From: Microstegium vimineum
Lineage: Eukaryota; Streptophyta; Magnoliopsida; Poales; Poaceae
NCBI GenBank assembly: GCA_022036555.1
Contig: CM039119.1
Span: 28,547,694 to 28,611,693, forward strand
Reading direction: 5' to 3'
DNA length: 64,000 nucleotides
Below the pieces are notes generated by a model. That model saw nothing but the letters and a program-made list of their open reading frames with translations, was not told the origin of the DNA and searched no databases. Every line of letters begins with the position of its first letter. The stretch's first letter is position 1. The position numbers were made by a program, and so were the translations under genes. This document shows positions 33,001 through 45,119 of this stretch, in pieces.

Positions 33001-33082
33001 CCTTTTAAAAAAAAATTTTTGGGGAAAACCTCTTAAGTATAAATTTCAAAATTTTAACTAAGTAGAAGAAAAAAAAAAAATT

Positions 33083-34433
33083 TGTAACACCCCCCCACCT
33101 AAAAAAGGGGTTTTTTAAATTTGGGGACAGAATTCCACAATTCGGGGGTTTTATCTATTTCTGTAGGGAGAAAAACTGAAAAAGGATCAAAAGGCCGGCC
33201 CACAATAATTTTTTACATAGCCCACATATCACCTTCAAATGAAAAAGGAAATCTAAAAGGGACTCCAGAACCCCCCCCTAGAAGGAGGGCCCCACCTACA
33301 GCAGGGTGGGGCCGGGCGGCCGCCCGGGGCTGGGGGCCAATGAGGTTTCCGCCTCGTGGATTGGGGTTCCCCGCCTTTGAGGAACAATCAAAAACCCTCC
33401 TTTTAAGGTCTTTTTGATCCGACGGCTGACGTTTCATTTTAGGGGGTATAAAAGGGGGCCCCCCTCCCCCCCTTGGCTAAAGGCAATCCATTATTCATTT
33501 CCCTTTTTTTCCAGGAGGATTCGGGGGGAGAGGATCCCTTATGGATTTTATTCTCTAGGGCTTACCCATTCAAGAAAACTACCCTTAGTTTCTATGTGAG
33601 ATTAGAGTTTACTTTTTTTTTTTTCCCCAGAGAGTTAGAGGGGGGGTTGGGGTTTGGGGGAACCCCGGCCAGTTAGTGTCCTTCTCCATTTGTACCCAAA
33701 GGGGAAAATAAAGTCTCCAAACCCAGGCTTGCCCCTGGGAATTTTCTGGAAATTTCGATTTTTTAATTCTAGTAAGTTTTTCCTTTTATTATTTTTTGGT
33801 TTGTGAGTTTAAAATTTTTTCTTTTGGGCGTAGAAATTTGGAAAATCATCTCTAGGTAAACGGGGTGTTTGGGCAAGGATACCATAGATTTTCCCCTGTC
33901 TAGCCGGATCTTTTGGTATACCCCGGAAAAGTGAAAATTTTTCCGTTTTTTACCTTTTGGTTTTTCCCAACAACCCCGGTTAGAAGGATCGGAAAGGGCT
34001 CTTTGGGCCCCGGGCTTGCAAAGATCCTTTAGGTGTCTTTTAAACTCGAGGGTTTCCCCCAAAATTTTAATTTAATAACACATATTTTAAAAATAGATAG
34101 AAAAAGAGTACAATCGTGGTCTTCTCTAATGCTCATTTTCAAAATCCCCCTTTTTTTGTAGACAAAAAGGTAAAGGGGGCTCACCGGTATCCGTGCGTTT
34201 TTTGGATTTTTTCCCTATAAATTCCCTTTTTTCCCTTTTTTTAACAAATATCAAAAAAGCTTTCTAGCGCGTTCCCCGGGGGAAGGGGAAAGGACGGTTT
34301 GCTGGTTTAAACCTTGAATCTTGCTATTTTCTTGTACCTATACTTTTTTCCCTTTTTTTTTCTTTTTCAATTTCCCTTTTTTTCTTACCTTTTCTATCCT
34401 TAGGGGAAAAACTAAATTCCACACCTATCATCA
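33083..34433 (+). repeat. 5' LTR of Athila-like element 1
   Basis: It aligns with 40409-41342 through shared landmarks: ATTCCACAA, GCCAATGAGG, CCTCGTGGATT, GACGGCTGACG, GGCAATCCATTATTCATTT, GAGAGGATCCCTTATGGAT and GTTAGAAGGATCGGA. Differences are mostly homopolymer length changes plus a gap of about 60 bp near the start. The end is placed just before a corrupted primer site (TTTTTGGCAACC...CGGGG, about 34435-34451). Confidence 0.7.
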
Positions 34434-34459
34434 ATTTTTGGCAACCCCCCCGGGGCCCC

Positions 34460-37400
34460 ACCTTTTTACCATTTGGGGGTCATCACAACCTATTCAAACC
34501 CCCCCAGTTTAGGTTTATTTTGGGGGGTTTATTGCAATGATTCAAAGCCTATCCTTTTCCCGGGAAAGGGAAAAACGAAAACCCTTACCTTCATATTAAA
34601 AGATTTTTAAAAAAAACATGTGATTATCTTCGCATAGAAGGGGATACTGATAAAACTTTATGTTGGAAAAACCCTTTTTTTTTTTTTTTTTAAAAAAAGG
34701 GAAAACTAAACAATGGTATAATCAAAAGGAAAACCAACAACAAGGAGATTGGGGGGTTTTGGGGCTCCAACTTTTAATTTTGATTTTTTTCCCATCACCT
34801 TTAAAAAAGGGGCGACCCTTAAAAGTAAAAAGGTTTTTTTAAACCTTTAAAAAAAAAGAGAAGGAATCTTTGGCTTTTTCCCCGGGAAAAAAATTTTTTT
34901 GAGCTTTTTGGGGAAAATTGGCCCAAAAACCTTCGCATCGAAAGGGTCAAAATTTTTCTTCCCCATTTTTTTTAAAATTTTTCCGTAGAAAGGATAGAAG
35001 TTGCTAAGGGACCACATGTTGGGGGTTCTTTCTTTCATTATCATCTTTAGAAAACAAAATTAACCTTAGATAGAACCCCAGATGGGTGAGTTGGATAAAA
35101 CCCCCATGAAAAAACTAAAAGAAGCTAAAACAATACCTTCTAGATCCAACCTTTCCCCTTCAACTTCCCAAGTTCTGGCCTAAAAAGAAGGAAATTTTCC
35201 CCCACCCCATTTCATGCTAGATATAATCCTAAAAATTCACTGTTTCAGAAATTTTTCCCCCCTACCTTTCTATTTCAAAACCCCCAAATCATTAGGGGAA
35301 AATTAAAATTGGGTTTAAAATTTTTTTGATTTTTATTGAAGATTTTATGGAATTTTCATGGATGATTTTTCTGTTTATGGAAAAATTTTTCGATAGTTGT
35401 CTTGAAAATTTAGATGGGTTTTTTGCAAAGTTGAAAAAAACTTTTTAGTCCAAAATTTTTTTGGGAAAAATGTCTTTTTTATGGAAAAAAAGGAATATTT
35501 TTTTGGACAAAAAAATATCTGAAAGGGGCTTTTGAGGTAGACAAGTTTAAAATTTTAAGTAATTTTAACAAAAACCTCCCCCTAAAAAATTTAAAGGAAA
35601 AAGAAGCTTTTTTGGTAAATTGCGGGTTTACCAAAAAATTTTTAAATAAAAAAATTTTCTTTTTATTCTAGACCACTAACTTTTTTGCACCAAGGATCCC
35701 CCTTTCAAAATTTGATGACGCTTTTTAAAAGCTTTTAAATTTAAAGGGAAAAAAAAACGCTCATCCTTCTGCACCAATCATTCAACCCCCTGATTGGCCC
35801 TTTAAACCTTTTGAAATTTTTTTGTGATGCTAGGATTATGCTGTGGGGGGCAGTTTTGGGAAAAATTTTAAGGATAAAAGCATCATGCAATACTTATGCA
35901 AGAAAATTTTTTTGACAGGACCTAAACTTAATTTTGAAACCCCAAAAAAAAAAGAGCTCCTGGTTTTTGTTTTTCCCTATAGAAAAATTTTAAAATTCCT
36001 TTAATTTAGTAGGAGCCAAATCATTTTTTAAATTCTGATCATGCCTGCATTAAAATATCTCCCCCACTAAAAAAAAAGCTAAACCTCTTTAAAAGATGGA
36101 TCCTTTGCCCCAAGAATTTAACTTAAAAAAAAAAGGGATAAAAGGGGAGTAAAAAACCCCCATTGTTGATCCCCCTTGTCTAGAATTTTTTTTTAAAAAA
36201 AATTCGCAGGAACCCCCTTTTAATGTTTCACCCCGGGGAAATGACATGCTCTAAAAAATCAACAAATCCGCCCCCTGGTATGAGATATTGTTAATTTTAT
36301 GGTTTCGGGATAAAAAACCAAAACCAAAGGGGGAAAATTAAAAAAAATGCTTATTTAAAGAGTCTTTCAAAACATAGGGGATAACCATACCCCTTCAGAG
36401 AAAGCTTGGATGGAAAAACCCAGGAGATGTGTGACAAATTGAAGAAGGAATAAAAGATCATCGAAAAAATTCACTAAACACCTAGGGAGGTCTTTAATGG
36501 AGCATTCCGAACAAAAGAAAAAAATTTGGGCAATTTTGGGTTTTTGGGCCACAATGTACAAAGACCTAGAAAATTTTAAACCCAAAGACGGGCCATGTCA
36601 AAGACACGGAAACAAAAAAACTAAAGGGGAAAGCCATCCACTCCCCAAAATCACAGATAGAGCTCTTTGTTTTTGGGGTTTAATCAACTATATGGGCCTT
36701 TTCCCCCCAAACAAAAAATTTGGGGTGAGAAAAATCTTGGGGCATTTGACTATGCCTCCAAGGGGGGGGAAAGCTTTAAACCTTAAAAAAACGGGGCCGA
36801 CAATGAAAATTTTCAAAGAGATGTTTGAAGAGCCCAAATTTTTCCCCAATTTTGGGGGAACCCCCCCAAAATTTTGGGGATAAGTGATGGGGGATCACTT
36901 TTCTTCGACAAACGTTTTGAGAAGTTCTAGAAAGGGCATGGGATCCGCCACAAAGGGCGCTACACCTTTCATCCTCAAAAAGGGGCCAAGCAAAAACCCT
37001 CAAAAAAAAACAAATCAAGAAATTCTTCAGAAAAAAAAAATGAATGAAAGGGGAAAACAGAAAGGAAGGACAATTTTGGGCCGATGCACTTTTGGGCATA
37101 CCAAACTGCATACAAAACTCCAATTGGAATGTCTCCATATCAACTCTTATATGGGAAGACTTGTCCCCTTTCCCTGAAAAAACTAATTTTTAAAGCACAC
37201 TGACTAAAAAAAAAGAAGGAATATGGACTTTGATGCCGTTTGGGGAAAAAAAGACAAATGCAAATATCAGAGTAAGAGGGAAAGGAGAAAAAAAAAAAAT
37301 CACAATTCAAAGATCTACAAAAAAAAAATTTTTAAAAAATTGGGAAGACAAGAAGATCAAGAAGAAAGAGTTCCAAAAAACCCAGGGGATTAAAGGGATT

Positions 37401-40400
37401 AAATTTTTAATTCCAGGGGAAAATCTTCAAAACGGAAAGCTACAAAACAAATGGGGAAAGGGCCCCAAAAAAGGTAATCAATTCATCATCCCAAAAGGAG
37501 CAATCACACTTTAAAAAAAACGAAGGGCGTTATTCAAAAGGGAAAGGGTTTTAAAAGTCTCAAAAAAATTTTTTAAAAAAATAATGAAGAATTAAAAGAA
37601 ATAGACGTAATTGATTTTTTTTTTTTAAGTGAAATTTTTAAAGGTTTTAATAAAATTTAATTTTTGGCATTTTGGGGGCCCTGCATAAATTTTTTTTGGG
37701 ACATAAAAAATTCTAGAAATTTAAATGCGCAAAAGAGGCCCGGGGAGGGGAGCCAAAGCCAGGGGGGGGCGCCCTGGGGTTGGCGGGCCCCCGCCCCCCC
37801 TTTCCCCTTTTCACCGCCCTTTTTTTTCACTCCCGAACCTTCTAGTCCCCCTTATTCGAAAAAACCTTGCAAAAAAAACTTTTCCAACCATTTCTCTGCG
37901 AGATTTGCTCCATAGATGCTTCTAGAGGGCCTTTTTTTTTCCCCCCCTATATAAACAACCCCTTTAAAGTCAACCATCAACATAAATTTAATCATTTTCC
38001 CTTTGCTCTCTCTTAGAGCTTGCTAGATTTTCTTTGGGTCCCATTGGGCCCAGAAAATAGCAATTCTGATAGGGGGATGGTCCCCTATGGGACCAACCTA
38101 AACTAGCTCCCGCGGGAAGATCCAGACTCCAAAGCTTTAGTCGTAGTCCACGATGCTCTCCTGCTCGCCACCATTCCTCCAAGAAGAAGCAAACCATAGT
38201 AAATCCTACACCCCTACCCTGTTCTCGTTCTACCACCGTAACCGCTCCGTCAAGGGGGGACCAAGGAAGAACCCGTCATCGAGGTGCCTGCCTGGTTACC
38301 AAGGTTCTTCCCCAAGGCCCCAAGGAAAGAATCATAGGAGTAAAGGGGGGCCCAATCAAAGGGAGGTAGATTACAAGTCAAGTACACGATAGAAAAGAAG
38401 AACGTCCCTACTTCGAGGGAAATCGCGCATCCAAGTCAAATTTGTCCCGCCAAAGGCGCCCTGAAGCACTCCCTCAATTCGTTTGAGTTCATCCCCAAAC
38501 ATTGAAAAAAACCGTTAGCAGAATTAGAAAAAGATTTCCACAATAGGGATGACACGATCATCAATCTCCAAACCTCTCTAGGATTCTTCTCTAGGCAGGT
38601 CACGAACTGAACACCACAGTAGAGGGCCTTAAAGCATGATGCGATGAGCTTAGTAGAGAGTGAAGTATTTTAGAATGTCGCTAGATGCTTTAGCGAATTA
38701 TGCAGTTCTTGAGGCATGATTAGATTCATTACTAGAAATTAGTTTGTTTTCATTTCCTTGTAATAAATGTCTAAAAAATAAATAATAAATAAAGTTCATT
38801 TCTATTATTCATTGTACCTTGCTTGTCTCCAAAATGTTGTTATCTAAGAAAAAAGGAAAAAAGTATGGGGAGACCCTCGATGACGGACGAACAGATTAAA
38901 CCGCAACAAGCACAAATTTAGAAAAAAATAGACAACAACCACACACGCCGAAGCAGAGGCCGAGGGGCCACCCCAGCTGGGCGGCCCGCCCCACTACCAG
39001 GGCGCCCGCCCTGGCCAGAGCACCTCCTGCTCCATCTTCGACATGGTCAGGTTTGCACCTGACGTTACTTTTTCACACATATCCTAAAATTCAATTCGTG
39101 CAGTGAGTTTCCATAAATAAAATGCTCTAAACATGATAAACTAAAAAGATAAAATTGTTTCCTTAAAACATCTTTACAAAATAGACTCTCTATTATGAAT
39201 TTTCCCTGGAGTCCTGCTATTTTTTGGAAATTTAATTAGACTCCATGTTACTTAAGTCGTTGTGGAATTGGAGATGGTAGAATTTTAGAAATTAATTCTT
39301 GATAATTTTCTGACACTTGGAGAAAATTTCTTTAAAAATAAATAACTACATCCCCATTTATACTTTACACTTACCAATCAAAACCAAAAGGCTACTTATT
39401 TTGTATTGAGTTTGTTCGAATCTTTGTGGATCCTTGTTAGAAATTTTATCTCCCCGAAGATCAAGGCTTCATTAAATACATTATAAACACAAAAGATTCA
39501 CTCTTCCGAAGTAGTATTGCATTAGAGGCATGGGCTATGCAAAATATTAATTCAAAGGAAATAAAAATGGGCAAAATGTCCGATAGTAGAATTATGGGAC
39601 TTCAGCACCCACCTGAAAAAAAATACAATAATAAAGGATGCACATTGTTCCTCTAATAGCAATACACTAGCAAGAGATGACATTATTTTGTGTTAGAAAA
39701 ATACATTATTTTTTTTTTCAAATTGTTTGTAACGTATTGTATCTATGTGTTTATTTTTTTTAAAAATTTCCTAAGCTATCAAAAAAAACTATAAAAAAAA
39801 GCAAGATAATTTTATGGAATATAACTTTGATGTCCTATATCACCTCCAAATTTGATATTAAAACTCAAAACTTATCCCATAAAGAAACTAAATGACTATC
39901 CTGTTTAGGTGAAAAATTAAAACTATGTGAAATTAGTTGGAGGGAGTAAAAATTGAACCCAAAGGTTAGTTTAGGGGGTTGTCTGGATATAGATGAAACC
40001 TTGGAGGGAGTAATTTGGACTTTTTCTAATAAAATTTGACCAACAAGTCTTGATCTACGAGTATGGCATTTTTTTTCCTCGGACCCCCGGTTTGACTAGG
40101 GCAATACATGCAAGGTGGTATTCCACATTTACCTATACTTTTTGAGATTCATTTATGAGCAATCTGAGAGCATCAGGAAAAAAGTAAGATAAACATGCAA
40201 AACTCCAAGTGACAAGATTGAAAGATGAAGGGTCTCTACTTCTAGCTACTTTTTTCCCTCAACTGCTCATAGTTATATCCCGACTTACTAAAACTCCTGC
40301 ATACAGGTATAAAAGGAACATTCTACTTTTGATGTCTAAACCTTAAGCTTATTTTTTTAACCACCCTTTTCTCGAGGGACGAAGTAAAAACCCTAAGTAT

Positions 40401-40408
40401 GGGGAGCT
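34460..40408 (+). other. Internal region of Athila-like element 1
   Basis: No protein domain could be read reliably; frames are short and interrupted. The segment at 38150-38300 resembles the pre-3' region of related elements (CCAAGAAGAAGC motif, compare 14618). A GC-rich ...GGCGCCCGCCCTGG motif near 39000 echoes LTR motifs of elements 1 and 3. AT-rich non-coding sequence fills 39050-40390. Accuracy improves after about 38 kb. Confidence 0.5.
40396..40408 (+). promoter_or_regulatory. Polypurine tract of element 1
   Basis: AAGTATGGGGAGCT-type purine-rich tract directly before the 3' LTR start (TGTTGACACC). It would prime plus-strand DNA synthesis. Confidence 0.65.
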
Positions 40409-41342
40409 TGTTGACACCTCTTAAAGTATCAATTTAAGTGTTAACTAAAAAGCAAAGAAATATTTTGCAAACACACACCTAAACATAGGGTTTTAACTGA
40501 CATAATTCCACAAGTTTTTGGTGTTTATTTGGTTTCTGCAGGGAGACAACTGCAAAAGAGCAAAAGAGGCCCACAAGTAAGGATTACATAGAAACTTTAT
40601 CCACTTCGAATGAAAAAGAGCAATTAGAAGACTCTAGAACCACCCCCTGGAAGGAGGGGCCCCGTCAGTAGGGTAGGGGGCGCCCTTCCCCCTAGGGCGG
40701 CCGCCCTAGCCTAAGGCCAATGAGGCTCCGGGCCTCGTGGATTAGGGTTCCACCGCCTTTGTGAGTTTTCAATTAAGGTCAGTTTAATCCGATGGCTGAC
40801 GATCATTTGGGGGGGGGCTATATAAGGAGGACCCCTACCCCCTGGTAAAGGCAATCCATTATTCATTTGCATATTTTTCCAGGGGGAAATTCCCAGAGAG
40901 GATCCCTTATGGATCTATTCTCTAGGGCTTAGCATTCAAAGAAAACTACCCGTAGTTTTATGTGAGATTAGAGTTTTACTCTTCTAGATTGAGAGATTAG
41001 AGTGGAGGTTGGATTGGAGGAAGCCCAGCCTATCAGTGTCTCTTTCTCCAGTTTGGAAATCAACGGGGATCAAGTCCCCTAACCGAGGCTTGCTCCTAGG
41101 ATTTCTTTGGAAATTTCGACTTCTAATTCTACTAAGTTCTTTGTTTTATTATTCTTTGGTTTGTGAGTTTACTTTGTTTCCCCTTCGGTAGAGAGTAGGG
41201 TAAATCATCTCTAGTGTAAATGTGGTGTTTTGGGCTAGGTTACTATAGATTTTCCCCTGGTCTAGCCAGATCTGTGGTAGGCTCAGGAATGTGACAATTC
41301 TGTAATACCTTTGGATCCCACAATCCTGTTAGAAGGATCGGA
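40409..41342 (+). repeat. 3' LTR of element 1, 3' end deleted
   Basis: It matches the 5' LTR from its start to GTTAGAAGGATCGGA, then switches to element 2 LTR sequence. About 430 bp of the LTR end seen in the 5' copy is absent. A TATA box CTATATAAGG is at 40818-40827. Confidence 0.8.
40818..40827 (+). promoter_or_regulatory. TATA box in LTR of element 1
   Basis: CTATATAAGG, followed by GAGGACCCCTACCCCC, is a layout shared with the LTR of element 3 (50392-50400). Confidence 0.6.
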
Positions 41343-42751
41343 GATAAAGTGACAACTACCTCAGGACCAACATCCAACACAATGAGAATGGGACCAGCAC
41401 CTGGATGTGAGGGGGGGCCAGAGTCCCCAAGGGGGGGGGTGGGGGGCCAACCACCCTCTGGCCCCCCCTTTGGTTCCCACTTGGTCCCTGACTAGGGGGG
41501 GACCACATCTAGAAGGTTTGAGGACGGCCCATAGGCCATAGGGGGGGGTCGGCTGACCACCCCCTGTGTGGGTTCACCTTCCTGCCAATCTCCATAACCA
41601 CTCACACATTTTGGAAAATCAACACCATCCATCCAAAGGGCGGTTCAAAGTCGGTTGGGAAATCCAAGGGTGGAGGATTGAAGCTCCCTGGATCGCTGAC
41701 GTGGCGCTAGAGTACCCCCCCTACTCCACCCCCCACTATAAATTAGAGGCTCATACCTCCCTCTCTAGTATGATGTAATCCATAAAAAACCACTATTGTT
41801 CTCAAGTGGAGTTTTGTCTAGTGGTGTTCTCTAGTGTGGGAGTTAGGTTGAGTTGAGCTTTGCTCGGGGCTTTCCGGAGTTGTCTTCCTGGAGGATCTGG
41901 AAATAAGCTCTTGTACTTTTTTCTTTTGTAAGACTTTACTTATTTAATTGCAATATTCCTTCTTTACTTTATTAGTCTTTACTTTTTTGCAATATTATAC
42001 TTTTTTATATATTGTTGTGGTTTATCTTGTCATTTGGGTTCTATAAACTAGATTGAGATCCTTGTGGCCTTTCCTGTATGCGATCATCGCCTGTCATAGG
42101 GTGCTCTAGTTGCCATATACACAATTAGAGTAGTGAGAATAGGTGTAAGCATGATGTTTTATACTTAATTTTCCCTTTGGTTTTACTCTTGTTTGCTCGG
42201 ATTGTTTGTGGTAGCTAGCAAGGAGTGACAAAACCTTGTCTAGTCTTTGTATTCCACCACGTGTTTTTGGCAAGTTCTTAAAAGATAAGGCCCCCCCATA
42301 AGAAGAGGAGCGTGGTCCGGTAGGAGTTTTGCCCTTTCCTACTGATCTTCCTTCGCCTAGCATACTTGTATTGGGGAAATCAATCGATGTTTGTTTTCAA
42401 TTGAGTGCCATAGTTAAATCCACAAAGGGTTTAGAGTTGGATCTCAGGAGCCCTTTACTCCCCGGGTTGTTCTCCCACATAGTTAAAACTCACTAGTCTT
42501 TCTTTACTTTTTCTTTATGGTTTGTTATATCATCACCTTCCCTATCATTATATCGATTACCCCCTTACACTAGTTTGGTACTAAATTGGAGGTGATTTCT
42601 AGGATCTCTCTTTTATTAATTATTTCTAGCCCCGCTTTCCCTTGGGGAATATAAATTATGATACCCTTAGAAATACCCTGGATGAAGTGCTAACAACGGT
42701 TTTAATCTGTGCGCTTGTGGTTTATTCCAATAGTCATAAGAAATACCAACA
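41343..42751 (+). repeat. 5' LTR of element 2, 5' end deleted
   Basis: It aligns with the split 3' LTR from the point equivalent to about 49826 onward: GGACCAA...CCAACAC, GGGCCAGAGT, TCCCTGACTAG, then CCACATCT..., GGTTCACCTTCCT, GAAGCTCCCTGGATCG, GAGGCTCATACCTCCCTCTC. It ends AAGAAATACCAACA. The first 350 bp or so are missing at the junction with element 1. TATA-like CTATAAATT at 41736-41744. Confidence 0.8.
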
Positions 42752-42758
42752 ACATTTG

Positions 42759-42776
42759 TGGCGCCATTTGCCGGGA
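42759..42776 (+). promoter_or_regulatory. Primer-binding site of element 2, tRNA-Asp type
   Basis: TGGCGCCATTTGCCGGGA matches the tRNA-Asp complement with small changes, seven bases after the LTR. Confidence 0.75.
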
Positions 42777-43119
42777 AAGCGAAGCCTAGAAAATTTTAAT
42801 GAATTGAATCCGAGTTTACTATCAAAATTAGTTATAAAATTTAGTTTGTAGGGCTTACCCCTTCCCTTTTGTCTTTTTTAATTGTGAAGCAAGACATTTA
42901 TGAGTGAGTTAAAGGTTTCGAGCAACCCCATATTAGAAAACCTAAAGAGTTTCTGAAAGAAACTCTAGACATAAATCTATCTTCCTCGAAAGTTTCACCT
43001 CAAACTCAAATCCACTCAAGGGAGGGAGGTTCCATCCGTTCATCAAGGGCAAGCTATGTCTCAAGAGTTTTATTTCTGAGTTCTCGGCTCCTTCAGTCGC
43101 TCACCGTAGCCCAAGGACT

Positions 43120-44010
43120 AGACATTAAATACAGGGGGTGCTACCTTCGAGCTGCAGCCAACTTTGATCAACCTAGTGCAAGCCAACCCTTTTAGCGGGA
43201 AGTCCCATGAGGATGATTAATGCACATCTCCAACACTTCTTGGAGGTAAGTGGCACCATTTCCTTTTAAGAATGTTGCATCAATTCATTCGTCTCCCCCT
43301 TTTTTTCCGTTCTCATTACTTGGGAAGGCGAAGCAATGGTTCTATGCTCATTCTGAGGAAGTTCCCACTTGGGAGAAATGTGCCGATTGCATTCCTCAAG
43401 AAAGTTCTTTCCGATGGGCAAAACCCTAAACCTTCGTGGAAGAATTTCTTGCTTCCAACAACAAGCGGACGATACTATTTCCCGGGAAGCATGGGAACGT
43501 TCTCCAGGAGTACATTCAGGGATGTCCTCATCAGGGAATTCAGATTGGCCCCTGATTCAAGGTTTCTATTATGGGCTAATGGAATAGCCCATAGTCAACT
43601 TGATGCTGCCGCAATAGGAGCTTTTTCATTTCACTCAACTCACACAAGCAAAAAAATCTCATTGAAAAGATGGTGATAATCAAGGGGGAAAGACGAAAAG
43701 CTCCAAGTCAAAAAGAAAGTGCAGAAACTATTCATGAAGTGCCTTCCACAAGGATGGATCTCTTTTGATGAATTAAACTCGAAGAACGAGCCAATTTCAA
43801 GAAGGATAGAGAACCCATCCAACCTACGCCTCCACACGAGCTAAAAAGGCAGAACAAGGGTTTGTGGTTGGTTTGTGGGGGAAAAAATTCATTCGAGAAA
43901 AACAATTGCCCCAAAAACAACGAAGGTGTGAGCTTCATCAATAACAATGAAGATCGACCTAAACAATCGGGATCAAACCCAAATGCCCCTTCTATCAAGG
44001 TAATGGAGGT
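43120..44010 (+). pseudogene. Athila gag of element 2
   Basis: Frame pieces read ATFELQPTLINLVQANPF (about 43145-43200), AKQWFYAHSEE, WEKCADCIPQ, GKTLNLRGRISCFQQQA, then QGFYYGL, which is the Athila capsid order. A knuckle remnant follows near 43860-43910 with CGGKNSFEKNNCP spacing, then a basic tail. At least five frameshifts break it, several in homopolymer runs. Gag would form the particle and bind RNA. Neighbours are the primer site upstream and the protease downstream, the normal order. Confidence 0.85.
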
Positions 44011-44689
44011 AAGGCTTTAATAATTTTAATCAGCCTTCATTTAAAGATTCTTGTCCTTAACCAAGCTAGGATTAATAAGCATAAACAACAAATTAGCTAC
44101 TGTGATTAAGGCCCCTTGAAACCTTAAACAATAAATGATGACTTTGCCTCTATATTAAAGAACCAATTAAATTCTAATAACATTTTAAAAGAAAAAACTG
44201 TCTTAATTGATATCTTCTGCTCCTAATTTTGGTAAATCTGAAAAGTCTCTATATAAATTCGGTAAACCAGGAGGAGGAGTAAGTCCACTCACGATCCACC
44301 ACATCCTAACACTTCAGGCAAATCAACAAAAAGGAGAAAGAAGATGGGGCAGAAGAAAAAAACATGAACCCGAGGAAGAAGAACTTGCACCACTTGGGGG
44401 ACCCTGTCAAATTCCATGGGAGAACGGACCCCAATGATACAAATGATACAAACATACTACTACCATTCCCAAACAAGCCAAGAAACAATTTCAGATGAGC
44501 ACTTCAGGAAATTTGTTTGAGGTTTTAAATCCGTCAATTTATGCCCAATATTCCCCTATGATGAAAATGCAGGTTCCAACTTTATGCCAAGTATTTTGCG
44601 GGAATCCTCAACAAAAAAAGGCCTTTTACCCACCACGAATTTCATCAAGCTAACAGAAGGAGGGCAGGCACTATACTCAACCAGCTGCC

Positions 44690-45110
44690 ATTAAAGAAGA
44701 AGGGGGACCCGGTGTTCCTCCCATTGATTGCTCCATCGGGATCAAACAGTTTGAGCACGCACTCTATGATTGGGAGCAAGCATCAGCGTATCCCAAAGGT
44801 AGTATTTGATAAAATTAACTCATACTACTTTGCCCCTACCACCAATGTGTTTGCAGCTAGCGGATCAATCAATTCGCTACCCCGGGGGTATCGCTGAAAA
44901 TTTTTCCCCGTAAAAGAATACGGAAATTTTTCACCCATGGTTTTCGTTTGGTGTGGATATGGAAGAGACAAGAGGACCCCAACTCATCCTAGGAAGACCA
45001 TTCCTCGCACCGCCATGCACACATCGATGTAGGGTTTGGAGAAATTCAATTCAACATCAAATGGAAACCCAAAGGGATATTTACTTCAAGAAAAAAAAAT
45101 CGAGAAATTT
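44690..45110 (+). pseudogene. Athila-type aspartic protease of element 2
   Basis: Pieces read KKGDPG-like lead-in, IDCSIG, FEHALYDW, VFDKI, TNVFAASGSI, then LGRPF-like and IDVGFGEIQFNI. This is the strand order of an Athila retropepsin. A shortened T run at the active site shifts the frame so that the Asp-x-Gly motif is not intact. After 45120 no RT follows; sequence becomes non-coding. Confidence 0.75.
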
Positions 45111-45119
45111 GACCCATAG

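Larger units (their letters stand above)
25094..33082 (+). mobile_element. CACTA (En/Spm) element or cluster, left part
   Basis: It starts CACTACTACAGAAC at 25094, preceded by tat (possible 3-bp duplicate). Subterminal repeats TTTAGTCCCGGTTGG and their inverse ACCGGGACTAAAGG lie at 25135-25425. A noisier block of the same type lies at about 30385-30510 and may mark a second element end. A Transposase_24-like ORF remnant is at 32140-33000. The right side is cut by Athila element 1 at 33083. TNP2 sequence after 59546 may be the continuation of this element (inference). Sequence quality is poor here. Confidence 0.6.
33083..41342 (+). mobile_element. Athila-like element 1
   Basis: A 5' LTR (33083-34433), a corrupted tRNA-Asp-type primer site and a 6-kb internal region precede a polypurine tract and 3' LTR starting at 40409. 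That LTR stops at 41342, where it is fused to an LTR of element 2. The internal region shows no clean gag, protease, RT or integrase, but sequence quality is poor, so coding content cannot be excluded. It interrupts CACTA sequence on the left. Confidence 0.7.
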
